From the NCBI RefSeq assembly GCF_002214625.1, contig NZ_CP015994.1, positions 62,001-126,000 of the forward strand: DNA of 64,000 nucleotides, read 5' to 3'. Below, piece after piece: positions 37,513 to 47,765 of the stretch. The stretch's first letter is position 1. Every line of letters begins with the position of its first letter. Source of the DNA: Anaplasma ovis str. Haibei. Its GTDB lineage: Bacteria > Pseudomonadota > Alphaproteobacteria > Rickettsiales > Anaplasmataceae. The translations under genes and the position numbers were made by a program. Below the pieces are notes generated by a model. It worked only from the letters and a program-made list of their open reading frames with translations. It searched no databases and was not told the origin of the DNA.

Positions 37513-39234
37513 ATGAGGGCGCTACTTTCCTACATATGGCCGCATTTTTTGTATTTCCTGCTGTCATACCTCGCTGTAATTGCCTCTTCCGGGGCCATAC
37601 TCGCCTTGGGGTACAGCATGAACACACTGGTCGACACCGTTAGTTCGGCGCCAAACTCCAGGCCGCCAGCAGTTATTTTTTTCCTGATCGTAACGATGTC
37701 AACGAGCTCGTTTCTGCGGATCTGGCTTTCAGGGCGTGGAGCTGAGCTAGTAGTGCGTGACTTGCGAAAACGGCTGTATGACAAAATAGTTGTTCTGTCT
37801 CAGAGCGTTTTGGAAAATACCAGCACAGCGGTGTTAATGAGTAGACTAACAACCGACATGGCCATGCTGCAGGCCATACTGAGCGGCAGTATGCTGGTGA
37901 TTTTTCGGAACATTACTGTTCTTGTAGGCAGTGCAGCCATGCTCGCGCATACCAACACAAAGCTTACTGGGTATATAGTCCTAATGTTGCCGATTCTGTG
38001 GGTAATTGTTGCATTGCTCGGCAGGCGTGTGCGACATTTCTCGCGTCTTTTGCGGGAAAGGATTGAAAAATTGGCCCATTTTGGCGAGGAGACGTGCAGG
38101 GGCATTGGGGTTATCCAGGCGTTTACGGCCGAGGATCACGCAAGAGCCAGGTTTGCCAGTTTGTTGGACGCAAACTTCCGTATCGCCGAAAGATATTTGC
38201 TATGGCGGGCGCTGTTAGTGACCCTGATTCTTTCCTCGGCTGCCGGGTCTGTTGGTATTGTCCTGTGGGCAGGCGTCAAAGAGGTAGGTGCCCAGAGCAT
38301 GAGTGCCGGATCTCTCTTGTCGTTCGTTTTTTATGCCGTACTCGCTGCCGGTGCGGTAAACGGCATAGGAGACAATGTTCAAGATCTGCAAAAGGCTGCC
38401 AGGATCGCCGAAGATGTACTACGGTTATTGTGCATCGATGTGGGAATGTCAGATGCTGAGGATTGTGTAGACATCAGTACAGTAAGGAGGTCAGTCGAGC
38501 TGCACAACGTCACGTTCTTCTATCCCAGCAAAGCAGACGCACCAGCGCTGCGGGGCGTAAGCCTTACTATGCATAGCGGCGAGAGGGTGGCAATAGTTGG
38601 ATATTCTGGTGCGGGAAAGAGCACAATTACTGACTTGCTCCTGAGGTTTTATGATGTCAGCTCCGGAAGCATAACCATTGATGGGGTGGATATCAGGAAG
38701 ATTTCCCTACGTAGCTTACGTTCCATTTTTTGTGTGGTTCCACAAAGCCCAGTGATATTTTCCGGCACCATACTCGACAACATCGCCTACGGGGCTGACC
38801 GCACCTACACCAATAAGCAGCTGGAAGAAGCAGTGGAAAGGGCCAACATTGCGGACTTCATACACACTCTTCCAAACAAGTTTGACACTTTTGTTGGTGA
38901 AAAGGGAGTATGCTTATCGGAGGGACAGAGGCAGAGAATAGTGATAGCTAGGGCCATATTGAGGAGCCCCGAAGTTCTGGTATTGGACGAAGCAACCTCG
39001 GCTCTAGATTCTGATAACGAACGCAAAGTACAGGCAGCATTGTGTGAGTTGATGCGAGGCAAGCTCATGATTACCATAGCGCATAGACTCTCTACTGTGG
39101 CCGATTCGGATAAAATAGTTGTATTAGACAACGGGGCGATCAAAGAAATCGGCACGCATGACTCACTAATACAAGACGAAAATAGCTTATATGCCAGGCT
39201 GGTTAAACTGCAGCTTTTACAGTATAGGGGATAG
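37513..39234 (+). CDS. MsbA-type ABC exporter (fused membrane and ATPase domains)
   Basis: A 573-residue half-transporter that works as a homodimer. Six membrane helices (residues about 10-300) are followed by an ATPase with Walker A IVGYSGAGKSTITDLLLRF, Q-loop, signature LSEGQRQRIVIARAIL, Walker B VLVLDEATSALD and the H-loop AHRLS. The family exports lipids, peptides or toxins. In Anaplasmataceae, which lack lipid A, the substrate is not the usual MsbA one and is unknown. The open frame reaches back to 37366 inside cyaY, but ATG 37513 is the sensible start. Confidence 0.92.
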   Translation: MRALLSYIWPHFLYFLLSYLAVIASSGAILALGYSMNTLVDTVSSAPNSRPPAVIFFLIVTMSTSSFLRIWLSGRGAELVVRDLRKRLYDKIVVLSQSVLENTSTAVLMSRLTTDMAMLQAILSGSMLVIFRNITVLVGSAAMLAHTNTKLTGYIVLMLPILWVIVALLGRRVRHFSRLLRERIEKLAHFGEETCRGIGVIQAFTAEDHARARFASLLDANFRIAERYLLWRALLVTLILSSAAGSVGIVLWAGVKEVGAQSMSAGSLLSFVFYAVLAAGAVNGIGDNVQDLQKAARIAEDVLRLLCIDVGMSDAEDCVDISTVRRSVELHNVTFFYPSKADAPALRGVSLTMHSGERVAIVGYSGAGKSTITDLLLRFYDVSSGSITIDGVDIRKISLRSLRSIFCVVPQSPVIFSGTILDNIAYGADRTYTNKQLEEAVERANIADFIHTLPNKFDTFVGEKGVCLSEGQRQRIVIARAILRSPEVLVLDEATSALDSDNERKVQAALCELMRGKLMITIAHRLSTVADSDKIVVLDNGAIKEIGTHDSLIQDENSLYARLVKLQLLQYRG

Positions 39235-39448
39235 GCTGGGCTCTGAATTGACACTTTCTGGCTACGTCAGCGCTACTAAATGCAGACCAGGTTCGCGTGT
39301 GATGCGGCAAGTTGTGGCCAGCTGCTAAGGCGTTGATGAAAATATCTGAAAAGAGGGGCCACGATAGGGTAGATTTTGTATCACTCTAACGTAATTGTAG
39401 CTGGTTAATGTGGTACGAATGGTTGGTAGAATGGGGACAAAGTTGTTG

Positions 39449-39476
39449 TTGACTGTAGGGGTTATTATGGTACGCT
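39449..39476 (+). promoter_or_regulatory. Candidate promoter of sdhA-sdhB-thyX
   Basis: TTGACT (39449-39454), a 16-base spacer and TACGCT (39471-39476), ending 18 bases ahead of the sdhA GTG. The -10 is weak, so the assignment is tentative. Confidence 0.3.
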
Positions 39477-39494
39477 GGGGCGGTTTGTAGTTTT

Positions 39495-41306
39495 GTGTTT
39501 TACACTGTGGGAGCACCTGGGTCGGCGTACAAAGTTGTAGACCACGAGTATGATGTTGTGGTTGTTGGTGCGGGGGGAGCCGGGTTACGCGCGGTTGTCG
39601 GCATGGCCGCCGCGGGCCTGTCTGTGGCGTGTGTGTCTAAGGTTTTTCCCACTCGTAGCCACACTGTGGCTGCCCAGGGCGGCATCAGTGCGGCGCTTGG
39701 CAACATTTCTGAGGATGACTGGCGGTGGCATATGTTTGACACCGTTAAGGGGTCTGACTGGCTTGGTGATCAGGATGCCATTGAGTACATGTGCAAGCAC
39801 GCTATGGAAGCGGTTGTTGAGCTTGAGCATTATGGGGTTCCCTTCTCAAGAACTGAAGATGGCAAAATATACCAGCGTCCATTTGGGGGTATGACGACAG
39901 AATATGGCAAAGGCAAGATGGCCGTGCGTACTTGCGCTGCCTCGGATAAAACTGGGCACGCCATATTGCACACTTTGTATCAGCAAGCCCTAAAATACAA
40001 GGTGAAGTTTTTCGTTGAGTATTTCGCGATAGATCTGATAATGAGCGCCAATAATAGCGCTTGTCATGGCGTTGTTGCGTGGTCATTGTGTGATGGCACT
40101 CTGCACAGATTCCGCGCGCACGCAGTGGTTTTGGCAACCGGTGGGTATGGTAGGGTGTACTTTTCAGCGACCAGTGCCCATACCTGCACTGGTGATGGCG
40201 GGGGCATGGCCGCCAGGGCTGGGCTGCCCATGGAAGACATGGAGTTCGTGCAGTTTCACCCCACTGGCATATACGGTTCTGGCTGCCTGATGACCGAAGG
40301 CTGCCGAGGCGAGGGTGGGTACCTACTAAACTCTGAGGGAGAGAGGTTTATGGAGCGCTATGCGCCCAAGGCGCGGGACCTTGCCTCTCGTGACGTTGTT
40401 AGCAGGGCAATAACAATGGAGATACGTGAGGGCAGGGGTGTTGGCCCTAAGAAAGACCACGTGTTTCTGTCTATAGCCCATCTTGACCCTGGGGTGATAA
40501 AGGAAAGGCTGCCCGGCATCAGTGAAACCGCCAAGACGTTTGCTGGTGTTGACGTTACTAAAGATCCGATACCGGTGCTGCCTACGGTACACTACAACAT
40601 GGGTGGAGTGCCGACAAACTATCATGGGGAAGTCTTGCTTTCGGAGAAGGGAAAGATAGTGGCCGGCCTTTTTGCAATCGGCGAGGCTGCGTGTGTTTCT
40701 GTACATGGTGCTAACCGCCTGGGCTCGAATTCCCTGCTGGACCTGGTGGTTTTTGGCAGAGCAGCTGCACTTAGGGCCAAGGAGATAATCAAGCCTGGTG
40801 CTTCCCACGCGCCGATAGAAGAATCGCTTGTAGATGCAATTGTTGATAGGTTTGATAAACTGCGCTTTTCACGCGGTGGCCCCCGGGTTGCCGAGGTGCG
40901 TGACAGCATGCAGCGTGTGATGCAAGACCATGCGGCGGTTTTCCGTACTGCAGACATTCTCAATGAGGGGAAGCAGAAAATCCGCGAGGTTGCCTCTATG
41001 GCGAAAGATATGTCTGTTTCGGATAGGAGCATGGTTTGGAATAGTGACCTTGTAGAGGCTCTTGAGCTAGCCAATATGCTGCCTCAGGCCGTGATTACTA
41101 TGGACTGTGCCGCAAATCGCACTGAGAGTAGAGGTGCTCACGCTCGCGAGGATTTTCCAGAGCGCGATGATGAGAACTGGATGAAGCACACCATGGCTTG
41201 GTACGATAGCAAGACCCACGGTGTGAAGATAGCATACAAGAGTGTTGCTACTAGCACGCTTACAAATGAGGTGGAGTGGTTTCCGCCTCAGAAGAGGGTA
41301 TACTAG
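39495..41306 (+). CDS. sdhA: Succinate dehydrogenase flavoprotein subunit
   Basis: It oxidises succinate to fumarate in the TCA cycle and passes electrons to SdhB. The 603-residue product has the FAD dinucleotide fold [14 protein letters not shown], the covalent-FAD His in [13 protein letters not shown], the [21 protein letters not shown] active-site block and [17 protein letters not shown]. It starts at GTG. sdhC and sdhD, the membrane anchors, are not in the window; sdhB follows after 25 bases. Confidence 0.97.
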   Translation: MFYTVGAPGSAYKVVDHEYDVVVVGAGGAGLRAVVGMAAAGLSVACVSKVFPTRSHTVAAQGGISAALGNISEDDWRWHMFDTVKGSDWLGDQDAIEYMCKHAMEAVVELEHYGVPFSRTEDGKIYQRPFGGMTTEYGKGKMAVRTCAASDKTGHAILHTLYQQALKYKVKFFVEYFAIDLIMSANNSACHGVVAWSLCDGTLHRFRAHAVVLATGGYGRVYFSATSAHTCTGDGGGMAARAGLPMEDMEFVQFHPTGIYGSGCLMTEGCRGEGGYLLNSEGERFMERYAPKARDLASRDVVSRAITMEIREGRGVGPKKDHVFLSIAHLDPGVIKERLPGISETAKTFAGVDVTKDPIPVLPTVHYNMGGVPTNYHGEVLLSEKGKIVAGLFAIGEAACVSVHGANRLGSNSLLDLVVFGRAAALRAKEIIKPGASHAPIEESLVDAIVDRFDKLRFSRGGPRVAEVRDSMQRVMQDHAAVFRTADILNEGKQKIREVASMAKDMSVSDRSMVWNSDLVEALELANMLPQAVITMDCAANRTESRGAHAREDFPERDDENWMKHTMAWYDSKTHGVKIAYKSVATSTLTNEVEWFPPQKRVY

Positions 41307-41331
41307 TATAATAGTTGATGGGGTGTAGCTA

Positions 41332-42120
41332 ATGGTGCAGATATCTCTGCCGCGGAACTCTAAGATCAATCCTAAGGGTAAAGTGCACAACATGGCGGAG
41401 GGTGCGCAGCGCGTTGGGTGCTTCAAGATATATCGGTGGTCTCCAGATGATGATGAATGTCCTAGGATTGACACGTTCTACATCGATCTGGATAAATGCG
41501 GGCAGATGGTCCTTGATGCGCTGATAAAGATTAAGAATGAGGTGGATTCTACACTTACGTTCAGAAGGTCCTGCAGAGAAGGCATATGCGGATCCTGCGC
41601 GATGAATATTGACGGCTCTAACACCCTTGCATGCACAAAATACATATCTGACATCAAAGGGGATGTGAAAATCTACCCGTTACCCCACATGAATGTAATT
41701 AAAGACCTAGTGCCAGATCTTAGCAACTTCTACGCGCAGTATGAATCCATCAGTCCGTGGCTTAAGGCCAAGGATCCAGTTTCCGGAACTAGTGAGCGTC
41801 TTCAAAGTGTTGAGGATAGGAGCAAGTTGGATGGAATTTATGACTGCATTCTGTGTGCAAGCTGCAGCACAAGCTGTCCGAGCTATTGGTGGAATTCTGA
41901 CAAGTACCTGGGACCTGCAGCTCTGCTGCAAGTGTACAGATGGTTGGCGGATAGCAGGGATGAAGCGACTGATGAGCGGCTGGAGCTTCTTGACGATGCA
42001 TTCAAACTATATAGGTGCCACACTATTATGAACTGCACAAAAACCTGCCCCAAAGACTTAAATCCTGCGGGGGCAATTTCCAAAATTAAGCAGCTTATGC
42101 TCAAGAGGTTGGAGTTGTAG
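41332..42120 (+). CDS. sdhB: Succinate dehydrogenase iron-sulfur subunit
   Basis: The 262-residue subunit carries the three clusters. The [2Fe-2S] ligands lie in [16 protein letters not shown] and in the later LACTKY Cys. The [4Fe-4S] and [3Fe-4S] ligands are in [16 protein letters not shown] and [17 protein letters not shown]. It passes electrons from SdhA to ubiquinone. The stop codon is directly followed by the thyX GTG. Confidence 0.97.
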   Translation: MVQISLPRNSKINPKGKVHNMAEGAQRVGCFKIYRWSPDDDECPRIDTFYIDLDKCGQMVLDALIKIKNEVDSTLTFRRSCREGICGSCAMNIDGSNTLACTKYISDIKGDVKIYPLPHMNVIKDLVPDLSNFYAQYESISPWLKAKDPVSGTSERLQSVEDRSKLDGIYDCILCASCSTSCPSYWWNSDKYLGPAALLQVYRWLADSRDEATDERLELLDDAFKLYRCHTIMNCTKTCPKDLNPAGAISKIKQLMLKRLEL

Positions 42121-42993
42121 GTGGAAGAAGGAGGTGAGTACACAAAGCGTGTGGTTGTGCACGCACTTGAGGATATCCTGCATCGGGAACGCAGGGTTTT
42201 AGATAAAGGGTTTGTGAGGGTTGTTGATTACATGGGCTCTGATGAGTCTGTGGTCCAAGCTGCGCGCGTGTCCTATGGAAGGGGCACGAAGCACACTAGC
42301 CAAGATGCCGCGTTAATTGGATACCTCATGCGTCATGCGCACACTTCCCCCTTCGAAATGTGCGAGATCAAGTTTCACGTAAAGTTGCCAATTTTTGTTG
42401 CTAGACAGTGGGTAAGGCACCGGACTGCGAGCATAAATGAGTATTCTGCCAGATACTCCGTACTAGACCGCGAGTTTTACATCCCAGGTGAGGGGCAGAT
42501 TGCGGAGCAGTCAATGAACAATGCGCAGGGTAGGGGAGCGCCGTTGCCCGCCGATGCTGCGAAGAAGATTATGGAACTTTTTAGGCGCAACTCTGAGCTG
42601 ATGTATGAAGATTACGCAATGCTGCTGGAGCAAGGCCTAGCGCGGGAGCTTGCCAGAATGAACCTAACGATCAATTGTTATACGCAGTGGTACTGGAAGG
42701 TTAATCTGCACAATTTGCTGAGATTCTTGGCACTCAGGTCTGGCATGGGTGCCCAATATGAGATTAGGGCATATGCGGACCAAATTTTGGAGATAGTAAA
42801 GTTGTGGGTTCCCATGGTATACGCCGCGTTTGTGGAGTACCACTTAGAATCTAGCACAATGTCCAAAAGCGCCCTCATGGTTGTGAGAAGAATGCTACAG
42901 GGAGAGAGGGTAAGCAGGGAGGAAAGTGGCCTAGGGCGCAGAGAGTGGGGTGAACTCATGTCGGTGCTATACCCCGATGGTGTGCCTGAGTGA
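42121..42993 (+). CDS. thyX: Flavin-dependent thymidylate synthase
   Basis: It makes dTMP from dUMP using methylene-tetrahydrofolate and FAD, and replaces ThyA. The 290-residue product has VDYMGSDESVVQAARVSYG, the ThyX signature RHRTASINEYSARYS (RHRx7S) and the substrate-binding NLTINCYTQWYWKVNL block. GTG 42121 abuts the sdhB stop without its own upstream site, suggesting coupling. GTG 42151 lies after a strong GAAGGAGGTGAG and is the alternative start. It draws on the glyA/folD folate pool and dcd-derived dUMP. Confidence 0.96.
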   Translation: MEEGGEYTKRVVVHALEDILHRERRVLDKGFVRVVDYMGSDESVVQAARVSYGRGTKHTSQDAALIGYLMRHAHTSPFEMCEIKFHVKLPIFVARQWVRHRTASINEYSARYSVLDREFYIPGEGQIAEQSMNNAQGRGAPLPADAAKKIMELFRRNSELMYEDYAMLLEQGLARELARMNLTINCYTQWYWKVNLHNLLRFLALRSGMGAQYEIRAYADQILEIVKLWVPMVYAAFVEYHLESSTMSKSALMVVRRMLQGERVSREESGLGRREWGELMSVLYPDGVPE

Positions 42994-43129
42994 CACATAT
43001 GCGGTTAAGCGATTTTATTATTTGGAAGTTTGTTGGTGAAGTTATAGCCCGCTTTGGCTGCTGCAGGAGCCATTTTGTGCTATTGTTCGAAGTGTAGTGT
43101 GCCATTCTTCATAAGGCACGTGGGGTAAC

Positions 43130-44314
43130 ATGCTGAGTTCGTTGGTATTCATATTTGTTGTGCTGTCCGTAGCGCTCAGTGATGTTACCAACGCCATGTA
43201 TGCCAACTATCTCACACTGGTGGGGAATTTTTTCGGTGTTGAGCAAACAATTACTCAGCTTACAGTTAGCCTTGAAATGCTCGGCCATTCGGTTTCTGGG
43301 CTGGTTTACGGGCCCATGTCTGACCGGTATGGACGTAGGCCGGTCATGCTTTTCGGTATGGCCGTGTTCCTAGTTGCTGGTCTGTGGTGCTGCTTTGCGA
43401 GTAATATCACTGCCCTTATTGTTGCCAGATTTTTCCACGGAGTAGGTGCGGGAGTTGCGGCAGTGGTGGGTTATGCCATGATATGTGATATCTATTCTGA
43501 TGAAGAGTGCTCCAAGGGTGTGTCTTTGATGTACATGTGTGCTGTTACCTCCTCCACGTTCATCGCGCCCGCTATGGCCGCGTATATGATCACTAACGAG
43601 TATGGTTGGAGGGCCGTTTTTGTGGTATCCAACGTCCTTACCACGGCATTATTTCTCTGGTTAGTGCGCAAACTTCCAGAAACGGTACAGGAGAAGAGCA
43701 CAGAGTGTAGTCCGATTGCGATAATTTTCGGGTACGTTGCCCTACTGAAAAACCGCGGGTTCCTGGCTTACTGTTTCATTAAGAGCCTTGTTATGACATA
43801 TCTACTAGCCTCAGTCGGGAATTTGCCGTTTGTATTCATTGAGGGTATGGGGCTCCCAGCAAAGTACTATGGCTATGTGTCGGCGATTGGTGGGGCGTCA
43901 TTTATCGCGGGTACCATAGCCAACATAAGGTTGGTAGGCAAGTTTGGTATGCGCAAGATGATCATCATAGGCTTGGTGCTGACTGCAGCGTCTGATGTGG
44001 TGGCAATTGCAGCTGACTACTACTTCGTTCTTACGCCCGTGCTTGCGGAGGCTATCTGGATTCCCTCCTCATTTTGTATTTCGTTTATTACCAGTAACAG
44101 CGTTGTTTTGGCTTTTCGGGAGGTCAGCAACAAGGGTGCGGCTTCATCCTTTATTATTTGTTGCCAGACGGTGTTTGGGGTTCTAGGCATGTACGTTGTT
44201 GGTAAACTCTACGACGGAACCATAGTTCCAATTTGCCTGCTTACCTTATTATGCTGTGCGATATCTGCCGTGATCATGTACCGTACATCGAGAGGCGAGG
44301 TGGGAACCTCGTAG
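43130..44314 (+). CDS. MFS transporter, Bcr/CflA-like
   Basis: A 394-residue, 12-helix transporter. The first-loop motif A is GPMSDRYGRRPVMLFG; motif C-like glycine pattern GVGAGVAAVVGYAMICDIY follows in helix 5. These are features of the DHA1 drug/proton antiporter group (Bcr/CflA). Substrate unknown; in this family multidrug or small-metabolite export is typical. It stands alone, with 136 bases upstream and a 96-base convergent gap to ruvB. Confidence 0.9.
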   Translation: MLSSLVFIFVVLSVALSDVTNAMYANYLTLVGNFFGVEQTITQLTVSLEMLGHSVSGLVYGPMSDRYGRRPVMLFGMAVFLVAGLWCCFASNITALIVARFFHGVGAGVAAVVGYAMICDIYSDEECSKGVSLMYMCAVTSSTFIAPAMAAYMITNEYGWRAVFVVSNVLTTALFLWLVRKLPETVQEKSTECSPIAIIFGYVALLKNRGFLAYCFIKSLVMTYLLASVGNLPFVFIEGMGLPAKYYGYVSAIGGASFIAGTIANIRLVGKFGMRKMIIIGLVLTAASDVVAIAADYYFVLTPVLAEAIWIPSSFCISFITSNSVVLAFREVSNKGAASSFIICCQTVFGVLGMYVVGKLYDGTIVPICLLTLLCCAISAVIMYRTSRGEVGTS

Positions 44315-44410
44315 CCAAGCTTGCCAGGAGGCCAACATTAGTGCTCAGTAAACAGGGCGCCTATGGGTGACAAGCCAGGCCGAAACTTATACCGCTATTT
44401 TCTTCCCAGG

Positions 44411-45403
44411 CTATATGTATTTGCTGCTCATCAGATAGTCGAAGCCTTTTTGTGTTAGCACCCGGCCACGCGGTGTGCGCTGAATGAAACAAGTTTTTAT
44501 CAAATAGGGCTCTATGGTCTCTTCTATGTTGCCCACATCCTCTGAAAGGGCGGAGGCTATTGTGTCAATGCCTACTGGGCCCTTGGCTTCAAAAACGAAC
44601 TTTAGATATTTCAAGTCCATTTTGTCAAACCCTGCCCCGTCTATTCCCAGACGGGACAGCGCGTTATTCGCGAACTTGCCGTCTATAGTGCCATGCCGCT
44701 CAAACTCTGAAAAGTCCCTAACCCGCCTGAATAACCTAAGCGCAATTCTTGGTGTACCTCTAGATCTGGAAGCAATTTCCCGCGCTCCGCTATCGTCTAT
44801 GTTAGCACAGATCACCCCGGCGGCCCGCTTTATCACGAGTACAAGCTCGTCTACAGAATAAAACTCCAAATGCAACGGGATACCGAACCTGTCCCTCAAC
44901 GGATTTGAGAGCAACCCAAACCTTGTGGTAGCACCGATCAGGGTAAAAACGGGGATGTCAATCTTCAAAGTTCTTGCGCCACATCCCTCTCCCACCACAA
45001 TATCGAGGCAATAATCCTCCATGGCGGAGTATAGTATTTCCTCAATGTTTCTATTGAGCCTGTGGATCTCATCTATGAACAGCACGTCCATGGGTTGAAG
45101 ATTGGTCAAAATTGCTGCCAAGTCACCAGCTTTGCTTAGCAGGGGCCCCGCGGTTGACCGGAAATTTACTTTTAACTCTTTTGCTATTATGTGTGCGAGC
45201 GTAGTTTTGCCCAGCCCCGGAGGGCCGTACAACAAAACGTGATCCATAGGCTCTCTCCTCTCATACGCGGATTGTATAAAGATCTTGAGATTTTTTATTA
45301 CCTCGGTTTGCCCCACAAACTCTTCTATCAGACACGGGCGGAGGGCGGCATTGCGATGATCCTCCGGCAGGGCCTCGTATTTGTGTAGTGTATCGCTGCT
45401 CAC
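44411..45403 (-). CDS. ruvB: Holliday junction branch-migration ATPase RuvB
   Basis: The hexameric motor that drives branch migration with RuvA. The 330-residue product shows [14 protein letters not shown], Walker [15 protein letters not shown], Walker [13 protein letters not shown], the sensor GATTRFG and [15 protein letters not shown]. It starts at GTG overlapping the ruvA stop by four bases (GTGA), so the two are translationally coupled. RuvC is not in the window. Confidence 0.97.
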   Translation of the reverse strand: MSSDTLHKYEALPEDHRNAALRPCLIEEFVGQTEVIKNLKIFIQSAYERREPMDHVLLYGPPGLGKTTLAHIIAKELKVNFRSTAGPLLSKAGDLAAILTNLQPMDVLFIDEIHRLNRNIEEILYSAMEDYCLDIVVGEGCGARTLKIDIPVFTLIGATTRFGLLSNPLRDRFGIPLHLEFYSVDELVLVIKRAAGVICANIDDSGAREIASRSRGTPRIALRLFRRVRDFSEFERHGTIDGKFANNALSRLGIDGAGFDKMDLKYLKFVFEAKGPVGIDTIASALSEDVGNIEETIEPYLIKTCFIQRTPRGRVLTQKGFDYLMSSKYI

Positions 45404-45972
45404 TTAGATAACTCCAAAAGCGCACGACGTACTGCATCCTCAGTGGAGTCACACGTGCCCACCTTCTGTAATGCGCCCAAGGCTGCTGTTCTCTCATACC
45501 CCAGGCTAAGCAGGGCAGCGACGGCTTCGCTATCCGTTCTACTTGCTGTAGCGAACTTGTTGAACTCCAATTTCTGCACTTGCGGAGCCAGCTCGGAGAT
45601 TATTCTACTGGTGAGCTTTTCTCCCACTCCGCCGACCTTCAAGGCAGCCTTATCTTCATTTACTATTGCGGAAAACACTTGATCTGGAGTCAGAACATCA
45701 AGTATGGCCATGGCGGTCTTGTAATTCACGCCGCTAACCTTAATAAGCATCCGCATGCAGTTTTGCTCTTCCCTGGTTGCAAAGCCGTACAGTTGGGAGA
45801 CGCCGTCTCTACCCACGTAAGTCTCAATATACAGCCGCACCCGATCTCCGCTCTTGCAGCCGCTTAACACCCTTCCCGGTATATGTACCAGGTACCCAAC
45901 TCCGCCGACACACAGTATGACGTGGCTGCTGCATATAATTTCCTCAATTGTGCCGGATAGTGTACCAATCAT
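45400..45972 (-). CDS. ruvA: Holliday junction DNA helicase subunit RuvA
   Basis: It binds four-way junctions and loads RuvB. The 190-residue product has the N-terminal OB fold ([11 protein letters not shown] and [13 protein letters not shown]), the helix-hairpin-helix DNA contacts ([14 protein letters not shown] and [13 protein letters not shown]) and a C-terminal RuvB-binding domain ([15 protein letters not shown]). ATG 45972 overlaps the ccmC stop (ATGA), giving a ccmC-ruvA-ruvB unit; the frame is open six codons further up. Confidence 0.96.
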   Translation of the reverse strand: MIGTLSGTIEEIICSSHVILCVGGVGYLVHIPGRVLSGCKSGDRVRLYIETYVGRDGVSQLYGFATREEQNCMRMLIKVSGVNYKTAMAILDVLTPDQVFSAIVNEDKAALKVGGVGEKLTSRIISELAPQVQKLEFNKFATASRTDSEAVAALLSLGYERTAALGALQKVGTCDSTEDAVRRALLELSK

Positions 45973-46688
45973 GGCGCCTCCTGGCTGCAAATGCGAACAA
46001 GTCTAGCTTTGTACTTTCGTGCCTCAACCAAAGTGCCGATACGCAGCAGAGTAAACACACCAAACAGAGATGCAAGCGCGGCGAACATTGTAAATAGTGG
46101 CACCAACATTGAAGAATCGATGGCCATACCGCCCTTCCTCAACACACTTGCTGGCTGATGTAGGGTTGACCATATATCCACCGAGAACTTCACAATTGGC
46201 ACGTTAATAGCGCTAAACACCGCGAACAGGGCAGCAGCCCTTGAAGCCCTTGCCTGATCTTCAAACGCGTTCCACAGGCACGAATACCCCAAATATAGGA
46301 AGAGCAGCAGCAACATTGAAGTGAGCCGGGCATCCCACACCCACCAGGTGCCCCATGTGTACTTTCCCCACACGCTGCCCGTAACTAGGCACACCACAGT
46401 GAAGCATCCGCCTACAGGCGCCATTGCCCGAGACAGCAGAGAACCTACGCTTTTTTTGACTAGTGCCATGAAACTCAACCCGGCGACTGCCGCGTACGCT
46501 CCTAGCGAAATCCACGCAGAGGGTACGTGCAAATACATTATGCGCACAACCTCACCCTGCCTGTAATCTGGCGGGGAAGCATAAAGCGCGTAATACAGGC
46601 CTACTACCATTGAAACGGCGCAAAAGCACACCAAGCAGGGCAACGCCAACCATGAGTAACGAACCAGACCCCTCACGCTGTGCCACAC
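45969..46688 (-). CDS. ccmC: Haem exporter protein CcmC
   Basis: It presents haem to CcmE in System I cytochrome c maturation. The 239-residue, six-helix product has the tryptophan-rich haem-handling motif WGTWWVWDARLTS and flanking His residues (MYLHVPSAW, TLHQPASV). It starts at GTG, about 20 bases after the predicted transcription start. It heads an operon with ruvA-ruvB, far from ccmA and ccmG. Confidence 0.94.
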   Translation of the reverse strand: MWHSVRGLVRYSWLALPCLVCFCAVSMVVGLYYALYASPPDYRQGEVVRIMYLHVPSAWISLGAYAAVAGLSFMALVKKSVGSLLSRAMAPVGGCFTVVCLVTGSVWGKYTWGTWWVWDARLTSMLLLLFLYLGYSCLWNAFEDQARASRAAALFAVFSAINVPIVKFSVDIWSTLHQPASVLRKGGMAIDSSMLVPLFTMFAALASLFGVFTLLRIGTLVEARKYKARLVRICSQEAP

Positions 46689-46714
46689 CAGAAGCTACCT
46701 ATCCCCAACCCCGG

Positions 46715-46743
46715 AGGATAGCATAGTTACCTACGAGCGACAA
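46715..46743 (-). promoter_or_regulatory. Promoter of ccmC-ruvA-ruvB
   Basis: On the minus strand: TTGTCG (46743-46738), a 17-base spacer, TATCCT (46720-46715), 27 bases ahead of the ccmC GTG. Confidence 0.4.
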
Positions 46744-46946
46744 CAGTAAGTTTGCCCGTGTTGGCGAGCCCTTTCACCGCGGTTGTGGCGCTACACACTT
46801 AACTTATTGTCAGGGCCGCAACGCCGCGATATGCAATTCAATTGGTTGACCGGAGGAGGCCTACTCTTGCGGGATGGTTAACATATTTTCAGCAAATGGC
46901 GACGCCCGCTGCGTTGTCACATAAGGTGCGCTTGCGTTTATTTTGG

Positions 46947-46976
46947 TTGAAAGTTAGAGCACGTTAATGATATAAG
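46947..46976 (+). promoter_or_regulatory. Promoter of gmk
   Basis: TTGAAA (46947-46952), an 18-base spacer and TATAAG (46971-46976). The in-frame GTG at 46976 lies inside the -10 element, so it cannot start gmk from this promoter. Confidence 0.5.
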
Positions 46977-47011
46977 TGAACCCTAGCAGGCATGGGAGTT
47001 TCAGGGGTATC

Positions 47012-47644
47012 GTGGGTCTCAAGTTGACAAGTGAGGGTATAATGTTGGTGATCTCTTCACCCTCTGGGTGCGGCAAAACCACCGTGTCCGATCTGGTCAT
47101 CAAAAACAGTGACAATAACGTAATACGCTCAGTATCTGCAACCACGAGGGCCCCGAGAAAGGGTGAAGTTGACGGTAGAGATTACTTTTTCCTCAGTGAA
47201 ACGGAGTTTCTACTGCTGTGCAAATCTGGTGAGATGCTAGAACACGCAAAAGTTTTCGGAAATTACTACGGCATACCGCGGAAGTTTGTGGAAGAAAACG
47301 TCAGTAGTGGGAAAAATATATTATTCGTGATCGACTGGCAGGGGGCCTTCAGGCTAATGGAGGTGATGAAAGAGTTAGTGGTAAGTGTTTTCATAGTCCC
47401 TCCTTCCATGGACGAACTTAGGCGCCGCCTGCACAACCGGAGCGGCGGTGATGATGTTGCCAGGGAGAGGCTTGCAAGCGCTCCATTCGAGATTAGCCAC
47501 TGCTACCGTTACGATTATGTCATAGTCAATGAAAGTGCTGAGGAAACCGCGCGTAAGATAAGTTGCATCATCGGCGCGGAAAGCATGAGGGCGTCTAGGC
47601 AGTCAGGGCTGAAAAAGCTCATAGATGGCAGCTTCTCGTTGTAA
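47012..47644 (+). CDS. gmk: Guanylate kinase
   Basis: It converts GMP to GDP. The 210-residue product has the P-loop VISSPSGCGKTTVSDL, the GMP-binding SVSATTRAPRKGEVDGRDYFF and the EHAKVFGNYYG segment, the IDWQGAF motif and the LID RLHNRSGGDDVARER. GTG 47012 is chosen because it follows CAGGGG and the predicted transcription start near 46983; ATG 47042 is the next option. Confidence 0.95.
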   Translation: MGLKLTSEGIMLVISSPSGCGKTTVSDLVIKNSDNNVIRSVSATTRAPRKGEVDGRDYFFLSETEFLLLCKSGEMLEHAKVFGNYYGIPRKFVEENVSSGKNILFVIDWQGAFRLMEVMKELVVSVFIVPPSMDELRRRLHNRSGGDDVARERLASAPFEISHCYRYDYVIVNESAEETARKISCIIGAESMRASRQSGLKKLIDGSFSL

Positions 47645-47708
47645 GTGTAGGTTGCAAAGTTGGCTGCGGTTCTGTGCCGCGTCAGCGAACGCTGCGCTGA
47701 GATATGCG

Positions 47709-47737
47709 TTGCGACCCTTGGGAGGTTGTGCTACAAG
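47709..47737 (+). promoter_or_regulatory. Promoter of the polysaccharide deacetylase gene
   Basis: TTGCGA (47709-47714), a 17-base spacer, TACAAG (47732-47737), ending 28 bases ahead of the ATG at 47766. Confidence 0.4.
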
Positions 47738-47765
47738 GTGATAACAATCAGAAGTTGATAGGGGT

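Noticed and set aside
46976-47011. Longer guanylate kinase start (GTG 46976)
   Set aside because: It lies inside the -10 element, and the extra residues do not resemble the family.
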